DNA of 64,000 bases, taken from NCBI RefSeq assembly GCF_011742555.1, contig NZ_JAAQQR010000004.1:186001-250000 (forward strand). The letters run 5' to 3'. Every line of letters begins with the position of its first letter. Within the stretch, counting starts at the first letter, position 1. Position numbers and translations under genes: made by a program. This document shows, piece by piece, positions 49,006 through 58,168 of the stretch. This DNA is from Luteibacter jiangsuensis (GTDB lineage: Bacteria > Pseudomonadota > Gammaproteobacteria > Xanthomonadales > Rhodanobacteraceae). Under the pieces are notes generated by a model that saw only the letters and a list, made by a program, of their open reading frames with translations, did no database searches and was not told the DNA's origin.

Positions 49006-49347
49006 TGCACTCCTCCAATTTGACTCCGCTCACGACTCCTGCCGCTTGCGGTCCTGGGCGACATCGTCCTGACGTCGGGGATGCGCGCATCCCGGGTGGT
49101 GGCCTTTCCAGATTCGAAACGAATACCAGAAGGGGCTGCACCATCTACGCAGGCTGGAGCCTTCGAGGCCTCCGATTAAGCGAACCCGCTGCCGACGACG
49201 GCGATTCCTTGCCAACACGAGCTCCCTGCTCGTCGTCGTCGCGCGCTGCCCGCGCCTACGGTCTTTGACGGCTGCCCCGGCATTGCAACCGGGGCTGCCC
49301 TCAAAAACGTGCCCTCCGCCGGCATGGCCGGCAGAGGGTCGTAACAC
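49006..49347 (-). ncRNA. rplA-rplJ intergenic region, probable ribosomal L10 leader
   Basis: 342 bp without a gene. On the minus strand it starts with a strong hairpin and T-run (listed separately), then GCCCCGG/CCGGGGC at 49273-49297, and further paired GC-rich stretches down to the rplJ ribosome-binding site. In other proteobacteria this place holds the L10 leader bound by L10-(L12)4, which represses rplJL. I infer the same from position and foldedness; I could not trace the full consensus by eye. Confidence 0.55.
49302..49337 (-). terminator. Terminator or attenuator between rplA and rplJ
   Basis: On the minus strand CCCTCTGCCGGC pairs with GCCGGCGGAGGG over a CAT loop, followed by CACGTTTTT. 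It lies 10 bp after the rplA stop, so it can reduce or stop read-through from rplKA into rplJL. Confidence 0.75.
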
Positions 49348-50055
49348 TTACTTGGTCGAGGTGTTCACGGTCGACGTATCGACCGGCACGCCCACGCCCA
49401 TCGTGCTCGACAGCGACACCTTCTGGATGTACTGACCCTTCGCTGCGGCCGGCTTGGCCTTCAGCAGATCGGCGATCAGCGCATTGAGGTTGTCGGCCAG
49501 CTGGGCGGCGTCGAAGCTCGCCTTGCCGATGGTGGCGTGGATGATGCCACCCTTGTCGTTACGGAACTTGACCTGACCGGCCTTGGCGTTCTTGACGGCC
49601 GTGGCGACGTCGGCGGTGACCGAGCCGTCCTTCGGATTCGGCATGAGGCCGCGGGGACCGAGCACCTGGCCGAGCTTACCGACGACGCGCATGGCGTCCG
49701 GCGTGGCGATGACGCGACCGTAGTTCAGGTCGCCCGCCTGCATCTTCTCGGCGAGGTCGTCCATACCGACGGCGTCGGCGCCGGCCGCGAGCGCGGCCTC
49801 GGCCTTTTCACCCGGCGGAACGAACACGGCAACGCGAACGGTCTTGCCGGTGCCGTGCGGCAGCAGCGAGGAACCGCGAACGCCCTGGTCGGACTTCTTG
49901 GCGTCGATACCGAGGCGGACGGCGACGTCCACGGACTCGGCGAACTTCGCCTTGGCGTTGTCCTTGACGATCTTCAGCGCCTCGTCGAGACCGTAGGTCT
50001 TGCCGGGCTGCACGGCGGCCGTGGCGGCCTTCATACGCTTGGTGAGCTTTGCCAT
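49348..50055 (-). CDS. rplA: 50S ribosomal protein L1
   Basis: A 235-residue two-domain protein ([35 protein letters not shown] near 127-141). It forms the mobile stalk that moves E-site tRNA, and in E. coli represses the rplKA mRNA. It starts 3 bp after the rplK stop. Confidence 0.98.
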   Translation of the reverse strand: MAKLTKRMKAATAAVQPGKTYGLDEALKIVKDNAKAKFAESVDVAVRLGIDAKKSDQGVRGSSLLPHGTGKTVRVAVFVPPGEKAEAALAAGADAVGMDDLAEKMQAGDLNYGRVIATPDAMRVVGKLGQVLGPRGLMPNPKDGSVTADVATAVKNAKAGQVKFRNDKGGIIHATIGKASFDAAQLADNLNALIADLLKAKPAAAKGQYIQKVSLSSTMGVGVPVDTSTVNTSTK

Positions 50056-50058
50056 GTC

Positions 50059-50487
50059 TTAACCCTCCACCACCAGACCCATGGAACGCGCGCTGCCGGC
50101 GATGGTGCGCACGGCGGCATCGAGATCGGCAGCCGTGAGATCCGGCTCCTTCTGCTTCGCGATTTCCTCGAGCTGGGCGCGGGTGACCTTGCCCACCTTG
50201 TCGGTGTTCGGCTTCTGCGAGCCCTTGGCCACGCCCGTGATCTTCTTGAGGAGGATCGAGGCCGGCGGGGTCTTCGTGATGAAGGTGAAGGTACGGTCCG
50301 AGTAGGCCGTGATCACGACCGGGATCGGAAGACCCGGCTCGAGCTTCTGCGTGGCGGCATTGAACGCCTTGCAGAACTCCATGATGTTCAGGCCGCGCTG
50401 ACCGAGCGCCGGACCGACCGGCGGCGACGGGTTGGCCTGACCGGCCTTCACCTGCAACTTGATGTAACCAATGACTTTCTTTGCCAT
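50059..50487 (-). CDS. rplK: 50S ribosomal protein L11
   Basis: A 142-residue protein with the proline-rich N-terminal [20 protein letters not shown] and a C-terminal 23S-binding domain. It sits in the GTPase-associated centre, where thiostrepton and RelA act. First gene after the strong promoter at 50620-50648. Confidence 0.98.
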   Translation of the reverse strand: MAKKVIGYIKLQVKAGQANPSPPVGPALGQRGLNIMEFCKAFNAATQKLEPGLPIPVVITAYSDRTFTFITKTPPASILLKKITGVAKGSQKPNTDKVGKVTRAQLEEIAKQKEPDLTAADLDAAVRTIAGSARSMGLVVEG

Positions 50488-50619
50488 TTATCTTTCCTCG
50501 CGAGTGCGGACGCCTTGCGGCTCCTCGCTGTAAACCGTCCATGGAGTGTGGTGGGTTCGCGCCTGCGAACCCCTGAAACACGGACACGCCGGAGCACAAG
50601 GCTCCAGCGTGAACCGAAC

Positions 50620-50648
50620 ATTATAGGCTCCTCACACAGGCTATGCAA
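50620..50648 (-). promoter_or_regulatory. rplKAJL-rpoBC promoter
   Basis: A perfect TATAAT at 50625-50620 with TTGCAT (3/6) at 50648-50643, 17 bp apart on the minus strand. The start would be near 50613, giving a leader of about 125 nt with a CGCTGGAGC/GCTCCGGCG hairpin and a GGGTTCGC/GCGAACCC hairpin before rplK. It lies just after nusG. Confidence 0.85.
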
Positions 50649-50690
50649 ACGCTGTGCCGGAGGGCTGGCGGGGCCAGCCAGAGGGCCTGG

Positions 50691-51251
50691 TCAGGCCTTC
50701 TCCACCTGGCCGAACTCGAGCTCGACCGGGGTAGAACGGCCGAAAATGAGCACCGCGACGCGGAGGCGGCTCTTTTCGTAGTTGACTTCCTCCACCACGC
50801 CGTTGAAGTCGTTGAACGGGCCGTCGGTGACGCGGACCATCTCGCCCGGCTCGAAGAGGACCTTCGGGCGGGGCTTTTCGACACCCTCGCGCACGCGGCT
50901 CAGGATGGCGTCGGCCTCGCTGTCGCGGATCGGGTGGGGACGATCGGCGGTGCCGCCGATGAAGCCCATGACTTTCGGGGTTTCCTTGACCAGGTGCCAG
51001 CACTCGTCGTCGATGCGGGGCGTCTTGCCGCTCGTATCGGTTTCGATTTGGACCAGGACGTAACCGGGGAAGAACTTGCGCTCGCTGCGACGCTTCTGGC
51101 CGCCGCGCATCTCGATGACTTCCTCGGTCGGAACCAGGATCTCACCGAACTTTTCTTCCATGCCCTCGCGCTTGACGCGCTCTTCCAGGGCCTTGCGAAC
51201 CTGCTGCTCGAACCCCGAATAGGCGTGAACCACGTACCAGCGCTTGCTCAT
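50691..51251 (-). CDS. nusG: Transcription elongation/antitermination factor NusG
   Basis: A 186-residue protein: N-terminal NGN domain ([20 protein letters not shown]) bound to RNA polymerase, and a C-terminal KOW domain ([19 protein letters not shown]) that contacts Rho or S10. It follows secE by 8 bp. Confidence 0.98.
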   Translation of the reverse strand: MSKRWYVVHAYSGFEQQVRKALEERVKREGMEEKFGEILVPTEEVIEMRGGQKRRSERKFFPGYVLVQIETDTSGKTPRIDDECWHLVKETPKVMGFIGGTADRPHPIRDSEADAILSRVREGVEKPRPKVLFEPGEMVRVTDGPFNDFNGVVEEVNYEKSRLRVAVLIFGRSTPVELEFGQVEKA

Positions 51252-51259
51252 GCCTTACC

Positions 51260-51655
51260 TCAATGTCCGAGCTTAAGCAGCCAATCGAGCACGATCGACT
51301 TCAACAACCAGTCGATGAGCCCCATCAGCAGCGAAAGAATGACCACGACCACCAGGATGACGCCAGTAGTCTTCAACGTTTCGTCGCGCGTCGGCCAGAC
51401 GACCTTGCGCATTTCGAACTGCGATTCGGCAACGAAGCCACGCAGCTTGCGACCCGGGACCGTGAAGGCGGCAATGGCCATGGCGGCTACCACGGCGACG
51501 ATAACGCCCGCGACGCGCGCGAAGGACGGCACGTTCGGGTTATCGCTGAAATAGTAGAAACCGACGATGCCGGCGACGAGCACGACCAGCGCAAGCGCCA
51601 GCTTGCCGAGATCGGCCGGGCCCATACCCTTGGCTTCTTGTGCCTTCGTATTCAT
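51260..51655 (-). CDS. secE: Protein translocase subunit SecE
   Basis: A 131-residue protein with three hydrophobic segments like the E. coli form. The conserved cytoplasmic amphipathic stretch is ESQFEMRKVVWPTRDETLKT, followed by the last membrane helix. The start at 51655 excludes an upstream frame that would read through tRNA-Trp. It is placed tuf2-tRNA-Trp-secE-nusG. Confidence 0.96.
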   Translation of the reverse strand: MNTKAQEAKGMGPADLGKLALALVVLVAGIVGFYYFSDNPNVPSFARVAGVIVAVVAAMAIAAFTVPGRKLRGFVAESQFEMRKVVWPTRDETLKTTGVILVVVVILSLLMGLIDWLLKSIVLDWLLKLGH

Positions 51656-51668
51656 GCGGACTCGGGAG

Positions 51669-51744
<76 letters not shown>

Positions 51745-51834
51745 ACAGGTGAAACAGTGGAACCGCGAAGGCGGGCGGTCGACGACCCACCCGCCTCGCG
51801 ACTGGCTGCCGGCCCCGAAGGGTCGGCATCGTTC

Positions 51835-53025
51835 TTACTTGATGATCTTCGAGACCACGCCCGCGCCGACGGTACGACCGCCTTCACGGATGGCGAAGCG
51901 GAGACCTTCGTCCATCGCGATCGGGAAGCCGAGCTCGACGGTGATCTTCACGTTGTCGCCCGGCATCACCATCTCGGTGCCTTCCGGCAGCTTGATGGAG
52001 CCCGTGACGTCCGTGGTGCGGAAGTAGAACTGCGGACGGTAGTTGCTGAAGAACGGGGTGTGACGGCCGCCCTCGTCCTTCGACAGCACGTACACTTCGC
52101 CTTCGAAGTTGGTGTGCGGCGTGACCGAACCCGGCTTGGCCAGCACCTGGCCGCGCTCGACGTCTTCACGCTTCAGGCCGCGGACCAGCACGCCGACGTT
52201 GTCGCCCGCCTGACCCTGGTCGAGAAGCTTGCGGAACATCTCGACGCCCGTGACCGTGGTGGTCTGGGTGTCACGCAGGCCCACGACTTCCGCCGCGTCG
52301 CCCACCTTGATGATGCCGCGCTCGACGCGACCCGTGACCACCGTACCGCGACCCGAGATGGAGAACACGTCTTCCACCGGCAGCAGGAACGGCTTGTCGA
52401 TTTCGCGCTGCGGTTCCGGGATCCAGCTGTCGAGAGCGTCGACGAGCTTGATGATCGCCGGCACACCGATGTCGGACTGGTCGCCGTCGAGGGCGAGACG
52501 GGCCGAACCCGCGATGATCGGGGTGTCGTCGCCCGGGAAGTCGTACTTCGACAGCAGTTCGCGGACTTCCATCTCGACGAGCTCGAGGAGCTCGGCGTCG
52601 TCGACCATGTCGGCCTTGTTCAGGAACACCACGATGTACGGCACGCCGACCTGACGCGAGAGCAGGATGTGCTCGCGGGTCTGCGGCATCGGGCCGTCAG
52701 CGGCCGAGCACACCAGGATCGCGCCGTCCATCTGGGCGGCACCGGTGATCATGTTCTTGACGTAGTCGGCATGCCCCGGGCAGTCGACGTGACCGTAGTG
52801 ACGGGTCGGCGATTCGTATTCCACGTGGGCCGTGGAGATCGTGATGCCGCGCGCCTTTTCTTCCGGCGCCGCGTCGATCGAACCGTAGTCCTTGAATTCG
52901 CCACCGAAGCGCTCGGCACCGACCTTCGTCAGCGCGGCCGTCAGCGTGGTCTTGCCGTGATCGACGTGACCGATGGTGCCGACGTTGACGTGCGGCTTGG
53001 TGCGTTCGAACTTACCCTTTGCCAT
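51835..53025 (-). CDS. tuf: Elongation factor Tu, copy 2 (tRNA-tuf-secE operon)
   Basis: A 396-residue EF-Tu, complete G motifs, all three domains. It corresponds to E. coli tufB, behind tRNA-Thr/Gly/Tyr genes. About 42 of 396 residues differ from copy 1, nearly all after residue 150 (for example [14 protein letters not shown] against [14 protein letters not shown]). The 5' half of the two genes is almost identical in DNA. Confidence 0.98.
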   Translation of the reverse strand: MAKGKFERTKPHVNVGTIGHVDHGKTTLTAALTKVGAERFGGEFKDYGSIDAAPEEKARGITISTAHVEYESPTRHYGHVDCPGHADYVKNMITGAAQMDGAILVCSAADGPMPQTREHILLSRQVGVPYIVVFLNKADMVDDAELLELVEMEVRELLSKYDFPGDDTPIIAGSARLALDGDQSDIGVPAIIKLVDALDSWIPEPQREIDKPFLLPVEDVFSISGRGTVVTGRVERGIIKVGDAAEVVGLRDTQTTTVTGVEMFRKLLDQGQAGDNVGVLVRGLKREDVERGQVLAKPGSVTPHTNFEGEVYVLSKDEGGRHTPFFSNYRPQFYFRTTDVTGSIKLPEGTEMVMPGDNVKITVELGFPIAMDEGLRFAIREGGRTVGAGVVSKIIK

Positions 53026-53088
53026 GAGCGTTAAACTCCGCTGGAGCCAATGAGATAGTAAAAAAGGAACCGCCGCGGACGACGAAGA

Positions 53089-53164
<76 letters not shown>

Positions 53165-53190
53165 ACATGACGCAATGCGCGTATGAACAA

Positions 53191-53264
53191 TGGAGCGGGA
53201 GACGGGAATCGAACCCGCACAATCAGCTTGGAAGGCTGAAGTTCTACCATTGAACTACTCCCGC
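53191..53264 (-). tRNA. tRNA-Gly (TCC anticodon)
   Basis: A 74-nt cloverleaf: acceptor GCGGGAG/CTCCCGC, anticodon loop CTTCCAA (TCC), T-arm CGGGTTCGATTCCCG, encoded CCA. It lies between tRNA-Tyr and tRNA-Thr, the order seen in E. coli tyrU-glyT-thrT. Confidence 0.97.
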
Positions 53265-53281
53265 ACTGCGCGGAACTCGTC

Positions 53282-53367
53282 TGGTGGAGGAAGGTGGATT
53301 CGAACCACCGAAGGCGTAAGCCAGCAGATTTACAGTCTGCCCCCGTTGGCCGCTTGGGTATTCCTCC
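53282..53367 (-). tRNA. tRNA-Tyr (GTA anticodon)
   Basis: An 86-nt class II tRNA with a long variable arm. Acceptor GGAGGAA/TTCCTCC, anticodon loop CTGTAAA (GTA), T-arm GGTGGTTCGAATCCACC and encoded CCA. First gene of the tRNA-tuf-secE-nusG transcript, about 8 bases from its start. Confidence 0.97.
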
Positions 53368-53381
53368 AACAAAGAACGCCT

Positions 53382-53410
53382 ATTGTCGCGAGCGTCCGGG
53401 AAACTGTCAA
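53382..53410 (-). promoter_or_regulatory. tRNA-tuf2-secE-nusG promoter
   Basis: A perfect TTGACA (53410-53405) and GACAAT (53387-53382, 4/6) are exactly 17 bp apart on the minus strand. The start lies near 53375, a few bases before tRNA-Tyr. Confidence 0.88.
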
Positions 53411-53534
53411 CAACTTCCGCACGGGAAAATCACGCGCGGCGACGGCTCCGAAACGCTGCGACAGCCCGCCGGGACGGGTGCGCGGCGAGCGGGCCGCGAA
53501 GTGTAGCGGCGGGCCGTTCGAATGGGAAGCGCGA

Positions 53535-54020
53535 TCAGGCCTCGCGAGTCGCCAACACCAGCGGCTCCATCGCGCGAGACATCTCCATCAGCTTCATCGC
53601 GTACTCCTGCAGGCGCAGATCCTTCTCCTCCACCGGCTTCCATGGGGGAACGGGCGTGGGCTTGCCGCCATCGGGCTTGTCCAGGGCCACGAACACCATG
53701 ACGCAGCTCGTCGCCAGGCGCTCTTCGCCGCTGCGCAGATCCCGAGCCAGCACGTCCACCGCCAGGTGCATGCTGGAGGTGCCCGTGTGGATGAGTCGAG
53801 CCCGCACGGTCACCAGGTCGCCGATCAGGATGGGCGCGAGGAACTGGATGCCGCTCACCGAGGCCGTGACGCAGTACGCACCGCTCCAGCCCACCGCGCA
53901 GGCGTAGCCGGCCTGGTCCAGCCATTTCATGGCCATGCCGCCATGCACTTTGCCGCCGAAGTTCACATCGGTGGGCTGGGCCAGGAAACGGAATTCGACT
54001 TCGCGCTGGGTGCCGGGCAT
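53535..54020 (-). CDS. Acyl-CoA thioesterase, YciA-like hotdog fold
   Basis: A 161-residue single hotdog domain. VNFGGKVHGGMAMKWLDQAG near 19-38 holds the family motif with the catalytic Asp36 position, and VMVFVALDKPDGGKPTPVPP matches YciA-type acyl-CoA hydrolases. It hydrolyses acyl-CoA to free acid and CoA, probably with broad chain range. It is a single gene between the tRNA promoter and the partner-switch genes, which diverge from it. Confidence 0.87.
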   Translation of the reverse strand: MPGTQREVEFRFLAQPTDVNFGGKVHGGMAMKWLDQAGYACAVGWSGAYCVTASVSGIQFLAPILIGDLVTVRARLIHTGTSSMHLAVDVLARDLRSGEERLATSCVMVFVALDKPDGGKPTPVPPWKPVEEKDLRLQEYAMKLMEMSRAMEPLVLATREA

Positions 54021-54122
54021 GGCGTGACCTTGTTTGGAAAAACCGGATTATGACCGGGACGGCGGCTTGCCGGGCCGCTTCCCGCAGCATAGATTCCGAG
54101 CATATCCCCCGGGAGCGCCCCG

Positions 54123-56036
54123 ATGGTCTTTCGCAGCGTCGCCACGCGACTCGCCCTGGGCGTCCTGCTGGGCTCGGCGCTCGTGCTCGTCGTCACGGGC
54201 GGCCTGCTGCTGTCGCACACGCGCGACCAGATCCTCAAGCAGACGGAACAGGAGGCCTCGGCGGTCTCAGGGTGGGCTGCGACACGCATCCAGGGGCGTC
54301 TCGACAACGTGTCCCGGGTGGCGCGCGTGATGGCCGGGATCCTTGCCACGCGCCGCGACGAAGCCCCCGCACTCATCCGGGACACGCTCGCCGTGAACCC
54401 CGAACTGGTGGACATCACGGCCGCGTTCATTCCTCGCGACACGGCGGCGCCACGGCCCGTCGACGCGCCGATCGCGCGGCGCGCGCTCGACGGCGCCCTC
54501 AGCATGGGCAGCCGGCTGGAGGACCCGGGGGTCTACTGGACCTCCTCGTGGTTCATCCACGGCCTCAATTGCGACGACGGCTGCTGGCAGAAGCCCTTTC
54601 ACTCAGTAGGTCGCAGCGACACCCTTGTCGGCTATTCGGTGGCCATTCCGGGCCAGAAGGTGCCCGTTGCGGGTGTCGCGGACGTCACCATCAGCCTGGG
54701 CTGGCTGCAACGGCTGCTGGGCGAGCTGCACAAGCCCGAACACGCCTCGGCCTTCGTCGTCGATGCGAACGGCGATTTCCTTGCCCACGACTGGACGTCC
54801 TACATCGGCACCCGGGGCAGCAAGCCCTTCCGTGCCGCCCTTGCCGCGGGGGAGAACCCGGTACGGCTCACTCCCGAGATGGGCAGCCGCGTGAGCGAGC
54901 CGGTGTGGGTCTATTTCGTCGCCATCCCCGGCACGAGCTGGACCTTCGGCCTGAACATGCCGGAACGCACGGTGTTGGCCGACCTTCGCCGCACCTACTA
55001 CGTCGACATCCTTCTCGGCCTCCTCGCCCTGGCCGGGGTATCGCTCATCGCCCTGGTCATTACCCGGCGCCTGATGGCGCCGCTGGTGATCCTTTCCGAC
55101 CGCGCCGACGACGTCGCACGCGGCGAGCTCGATTTCCCCCTGCCCCATGTTCGCCGCAAGGACGAGGTCGGGCGCCTGACCCGTGCCTTCGATCACATGC
55201 GCCGCCAGCTGGCGGGCCACATCGACAGTGCGAAACAGGTCGCCCGCGAGCAGGAACGCATGGCGAGCGAGCTGGAGATCGCCCGCCAGATCCAGTTGGC
55301 CCTGATTCCCGAACCGCATTGGCTGGCCGCCGACGGCCGCGTCGAGGTCCACGCGGCGTTGCGCCCGGCGAGTGCCGTGGGCGGCGACCTGTATACCTAT
55401 TTCACCCTCGGGGCCAGGCACGTCTGCGTCATGGTCGGAGACGTATCGGACAAGGGCATTCCCGCCGCGCTGTTCATGGCGCGCACCATCACGCTCGCAC
55501 GCACGCTCGCGACGCACGCCCGGTCGCCCAGCGAAATCCTGGGCGCGCTCAATCGCGAACTGTGCAAGGGCAACGACACCTGCATGTTCGTCACCCTGCT
55601 CTGCGGCGTGGTGGAAACCGAGACCGGCCTGCTCTCGCTTGCCAGTGCCGGGCACGAGCAGCCGGTGCTGCACGCGGGCGGCAGCGCCACCTTCGTCGAT
55701 GTGGAAACCGGGCCCGCACTCGGCCTGGACGCCGAAGCGCGCTACCCTGTACGCGTACTCACGTTGCTGGGGGGCGATACCTTGCTCATGTACACCGACG
55801 GCGTCAGCGAGGCGCATGCCGCCAATCAGCGCCTGTATGGCACACACGCCATCCTGGACAGCATCGCTCGCGTCGAGGACGGCGCCACGCCGGAAGCTTA
55901 CGTGCAACAAGTACTGGGCGACGTCGATGCCTACGTCGACGGCGCGCCTGCTTACGACGATATCGCACTGCTCGCGCTGACCTGGCACGACAGCGGTGCC
56001 GTGGGAGCCCGCCTCGATGCGGTTGCGCATTCCTAA
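54123..56036 (+). CDS. Membrane SpoIIE/RsbU-type PP2C phosphatase with HAMP domain
   Basis: A 637-residue sensor phosphatase. TM1 (about 8-30), a periplasmic sensing region of about 260 residues (cache-like), TM2 (about 293-313), a HAMP domain (about 314-366), a short coiled coil (about 367-390) and a SpoIIE/PP2C domain. Metal-binding acidic residues are visible in AVGGDLYTYF, GDVSDKGIPAALFM and APAYDDIALL. It should dephosphorylate the STAS protein encoded two genes on when its ligand is present. GGGAG precedes the ATG. First gene of a three-gene module. Confidence 0.9.
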   Translation: MVFRSVATRLALGVLLGSALVLVVTGGLLLSHTRDQILKQTEQEASAVSGWAATRIQGRLDNVSRVARVMAGILATRRDEAPALIRDTLAVNPELVDITAAFIPRDTAAPRPVDAPIARRALDGALSMGSRLEDPGVYWTSSWFIHGLNCDDGCWQKPFHSVGRSDTLVGYSVAIPGQKVPVAGVADVTISLGWLQRLLGELHKPEHASAFVVDANGDFLAHDWTSYIGTRGSKPFRAALAAGENPVRLTPEMGSRVSEPVWVYFVAIPGTSWTFGLNMPERTVLADLRRTYYVDILLGLLALAGVSLIALVITRRLMAPLVILSDRADDVARGELDFPLPHVRRKDEVGRLTRAFDHMRRQLAGHIDSAKQVAREQERMASELEIARQIQLALIPEPHWLAADGRVEVHAALRPASAVGGDLYTYFTLGARHVCVMVGDVSDKGIPAALFMARTITLARTLATHARSPSEILGALNRELCKGNDTCMFVTLLCGVVETETGLLSLASAGHEQPVLHAGGSATFVDVETGPALGLDAEARYPVRVLTLLGGDTLLMYTDGVSEAHAANQRLYGTHAILDSIARVEDGATPEAYVQQVLGDVDAYVDGAPAYDDIALLALTWHDSGAVGARLDAVAHS

Positions 56037-56436
56037 CCGGCTGGAGGACGTCTTCCTCGCGCTGGACCGGGCCGAAGGCGCGCTGGATCGCGCCGAGGTG
56101 GATGCGTCCTGCCGCGCCGACGTGCGCCTGGTTCTCGAAGAGCTGCTCGTGAACACCGTTCGCCACGGCTATCCGGACGGCCGCGACGGCAACATCGATA
56201 TCCGCCTGGAAGTCGAGGCCGACGTGGTGCATCTCGAACTGCGCGATGACGCCATGCCGTTCGATCCGCTGCAACACGAACCACCCGACCTACCCGGCGA
56301 CATCGCACGACGCGAGATCGGCGGACTGGGCCTGCACCTGGCCCGGAGCATCGCCAGCGAATTCCACTATGCACGCGACGCACACGGCAACCGTGTCGTC
56401 ATCCGTTTCGATCCCTCCGACGAGCCTGCCCTATGA
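56017..56436 (+). CDS. RsbW/SpoIIAB-like ATP-binding serine kinase
   Basis: A 139-residue GHKL ATPase. The N-box EELLVNTVRHGYPDG, G1 box RDDAMPFDP and G2 box GGLGLHLARS are in order. Such proteins phosphorylate the STAS antagonist and may bind a sigma factor or other target. Its start overlaps the phosphatase gene by 20 bp (a GTG at 55996 is an alternative), and its stop overlaps the STAS gene as ATGA, so the three are translationally coupled. Confidence 0.88.
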   Translation: MRLRIPNRLEDVFLALDRAEGALDRAEVDASCRADVRLVLEELLVNTVRHGYPDGRDGNIDIRLEVEADVVHLELRDDAMPFDPLQHEPPDLPGDIARREIGGLGLHLARSIASEFHYARDAHGNRVVIRFDPSDEPAL

Positions 56437-56816
56437 CTCTCATCGTCCGCAGCGAAAGCCCCAGCCCCGACCGCAGCACCGTGTGGCTCGAAGGCCGCCT
56501 CGACGCAGCGACCTATGCGGCGTTCGACGAGGCACTGCGCGACGTCACCCCGCTCCTGGACAACGGCGGCACGCTGGTGATCGATCTTTCGGGCCTTGAA
56601 TACATCAGCAGCGCCGGACTGCGCAGCCTCGCCCAGTTACGCAAGCAACTGCACGACCGCGATGGCCGCACGCTTCTTCTCAACCCGCAGCCGCAGGTCA
56701 AGAAGGTTTTCGATATCGTGAAGGCGGTGCCGGTGGCGGAAGTGTTCGCCAGCGTGGGGGAACTGGACCAGTACCTGGATCACATGCAGCGGCAGATGAC
56801 TGCGCCGGGTGGGTGA
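56433..56816 (+). CDS. STAS domain anti-sigma factor antagonist
   Basis: A 127-residue STAS protein. The phosphorylation loop reads DLSGLEYISSAGLRSL, with Ser59 or Ser60 as the likely phospho-site by alignment with SpoIIAA/RsbV. The kinase should phosphorylate it and the phosphatase should reset it. The output (anti-sigma binding, a diguanylate cyclase or a secretion switch) cannot be told from the window, because no sigma factor gene is adjacent. Confidence 0.88.
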   Translation: MTLIVRSESPSPDRSTVWLEGRLDAATYAAFDEALRDVTPLLDNGGTLVIDLSGLEYISSAGLRSLAQLRKQLHDRDGRTLLLNPQPQVKKVFDIVKAVPVAEVFASVGELDQYLDHMQRQMTAPGG

Positions 56817-56863
56817 AGCCACACATCGTGGAACCTCGCCCCCAGGAATGAGTGAAGGGCTCT

Positions 56864-56896
56864 GAAAAAAGAGCCCCGGAGGACCGGGGCTTTTCG
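56864..56896. terminator. Bidirectional terminator between the STAS gene and ychF
   Basis: AGCCCCGG and CCGGGGCT form an 8-bp stem over an AGGA loop. TTTTC follows on the plus strand and TTTTTTCAG on the minus strand, so it can end both converging transcripts. Confidence 0.9.
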
Positions 56897-57988
56897 TCAG
56901 ACGTTGAACCGGAAGTGCAGCACGTCGCCTTCCTTGACGAGGTAATCCTTGCCTTCCAGGCGCAGGCGGCCGGCTTCCTTCGCGCCCTGCTCGCCCTTGA
57001 ACTTGATGTAGTCGTCGTAGGCAACCGTTTCGGCGCGGATGAAGCCGCGCTCGAAGTCGGTGTGGATGACGCCCGCGGCCTGCGGTGCCGTGGAACCGGC
57101 GCGAACCTGCCATGCGCGCACTTCCTGCACGCCGGCGGTGAAGTAGGTCTGCAGGCCGAGCAGCTTGTAGCCGGCACGGATGACGCGATTGAGGCCGGGC
57201 TCTTCAAGGCCGAGGTCCTTGAGGAATTCATCGCGGTCGGCGTCGTCGAGCTGCGAGAGTTCTTCCTCGATGGCCGCGCACACCGGCACCACCTCGGCGC
57301 CCTCTTCCACCGCGCGAGCGCGCACGGCGTCGAGGTGCGGATTGTTCTCGAAGCCGTCTTCCGCGACATTCGCGATGTACATCAGCGGCTTCATGGTGAT
57401 GAGGAACATGTCGCGGACCAGCGCCTTTTCTTCGGCGTCGAGGCCGGCGGCACGCGCCGACTTGCCCTGGTCGAGCGCCTTGGCGAGCTTCTCGAGCACC
57501 GGCTTGCGCGCCAGCGCGTCCTTGTCGTTCGCCTTCGCCGAGCGCGTGGCGCGGTCGAGCGCCTTCAGCACGGACTCCAGGTCGGCCAACGCCAGCTCGG
57601 TGTCGATGGTTTCGATGTCGGCAATCGGGTCGACCTTGTTCGCCACGTGGATGACGTTGCCGTCCTCGAAGCAGCGCACGACGTGCGCGATGGCGTCGGT
57701 CTCGCGGATGTGCGCGAGGAACTTGTTGCCCAGGCCCTCACCCTTCGACGCGCCGGCCACGAGGCCCGCGATGTCGACGAATTCCATGGTGGTGGGAATG
57801 ATGCGCTGCGGCTTCACGATGGCCGCCAGCTCGTCCAGGCGCGGATCCGGCACCGGCACGATGCCGGTGTTCGGCTCGATCGTGCAGAACGGGAAGTTCG
57901 CGGCGGCGATGCCGGCCTTGGTCAGCGCATTGAAAAGGGTGGACTTGCCGACGTTAGGCAGGCCGACGATGCCGCATTTGATACCCAT
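56897..57988 (-). CDS. ychF: Redox-regulated ATPase YchF
   Basis: A 363-residue Obg-family protein: G1 GLPNVGKST at 8-16, a NVAE in place of NKxD at about 203 (the NxxE that gives ATP specificity), and a C-terminal TGS domain ([20 protein letters not shown]). It binds ribosomes and affects stress responses. It follows pth, separated by 180 bp of hairpins that reach to the ATG. Confidence 0.97.
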   Translation of the reverse strand: MGIKCGIVGLPNVGKSTLFNALTKAGIAAANFPFCTIEPNTGIVPVPDPRLDELAAIVKPQRIIPTTMEFVDIAGLVAGASKGEGLGNKFLAHIRETDAIAHVVRCFEDGNVIHVANKVDPIADIETIDTELALADLESVLKALDRATRSAKANDKDALARKPVLEKLAKALDQGKSARAAGLDAEEKALVRDMFLITMKPLMYIANVAEDGFENNPHLDAVRARAVEEGAEVVPVCAAIEEELSQLDDADRDEFLKDLGLEEPGLNRVIRAGYKLLGLQTYFTAGVQEVRAWQVRAGSTAPQAAGVIHTDFERGFIRAETVAYDDYIKFKGEQGAKEAGRLRLEGKDYLVKEGDVLHFRFNV

Positions 57989-58168
57989 GGGGCGATGCTC
58001 TCAGCTTTGTCGCAATAGTGGGGCTTACGGAGCATCGCCCCGTAAGTCGGGCCCAAGGGCCCTGTGAGTCGGACCGTCGGTCCTGTAAGTCGGCCGCTGC
58101 GCGGCCTGTGAACCGTAAGCGTCGCAAGTACCCTTTGCGCCACTCCCTTACGGTTCACTCTTCACTCT
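57989..58168 (-). promoter_or_regulatory. Structured pth-ychF intergenic region (hairpin array)
   Basis: GGGGCGATGCTC (57989-58000) next to the ychF ATG pairs perfectly with GAGCATCGCCCC (58030-58041). CTTACGG (58024-58030) can instead pair with CCGTAAG (58040-58046). Three further hairpins follow at 58049-58062 (GGGCCC), 58071-58082 (GGACC/GGTCC) and 58091-58106 (GGCCGC/GCGGCC), each led by TGTRAGTC or CGTAAGTC. GTGAACCGTAAG (58108-58119) pairs with CTTACGGTTCAC (58147-58158). Confidence 0.65.
58108..58166. repeat. Inverted repeat with TTACGGTTCACTCTTCACT tail, second copy
   Basis: GTGAACCGTAAG and CTTACGGTTCAC are perfect 12-bp inverse arms, and the 19-mer TTACGGTTCACTCTTCACT at 58148-58166 is identical to 47952-47970 in the rplL-rpoB gap. 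Confidence 0.75.

Noticed and set aside
51805-51830. GC-rich hairpin after tuf2 as terminator
   Set aside because: No T-run follows, and tRNA-Trp and secE downstream need transcription from the same promoter.
53383-53907. 174-codon plus-strand frame near the thioesterase
   Set aside because: Antisense to a clear hotdog thioesterase and overlapping the tRNA promoter.
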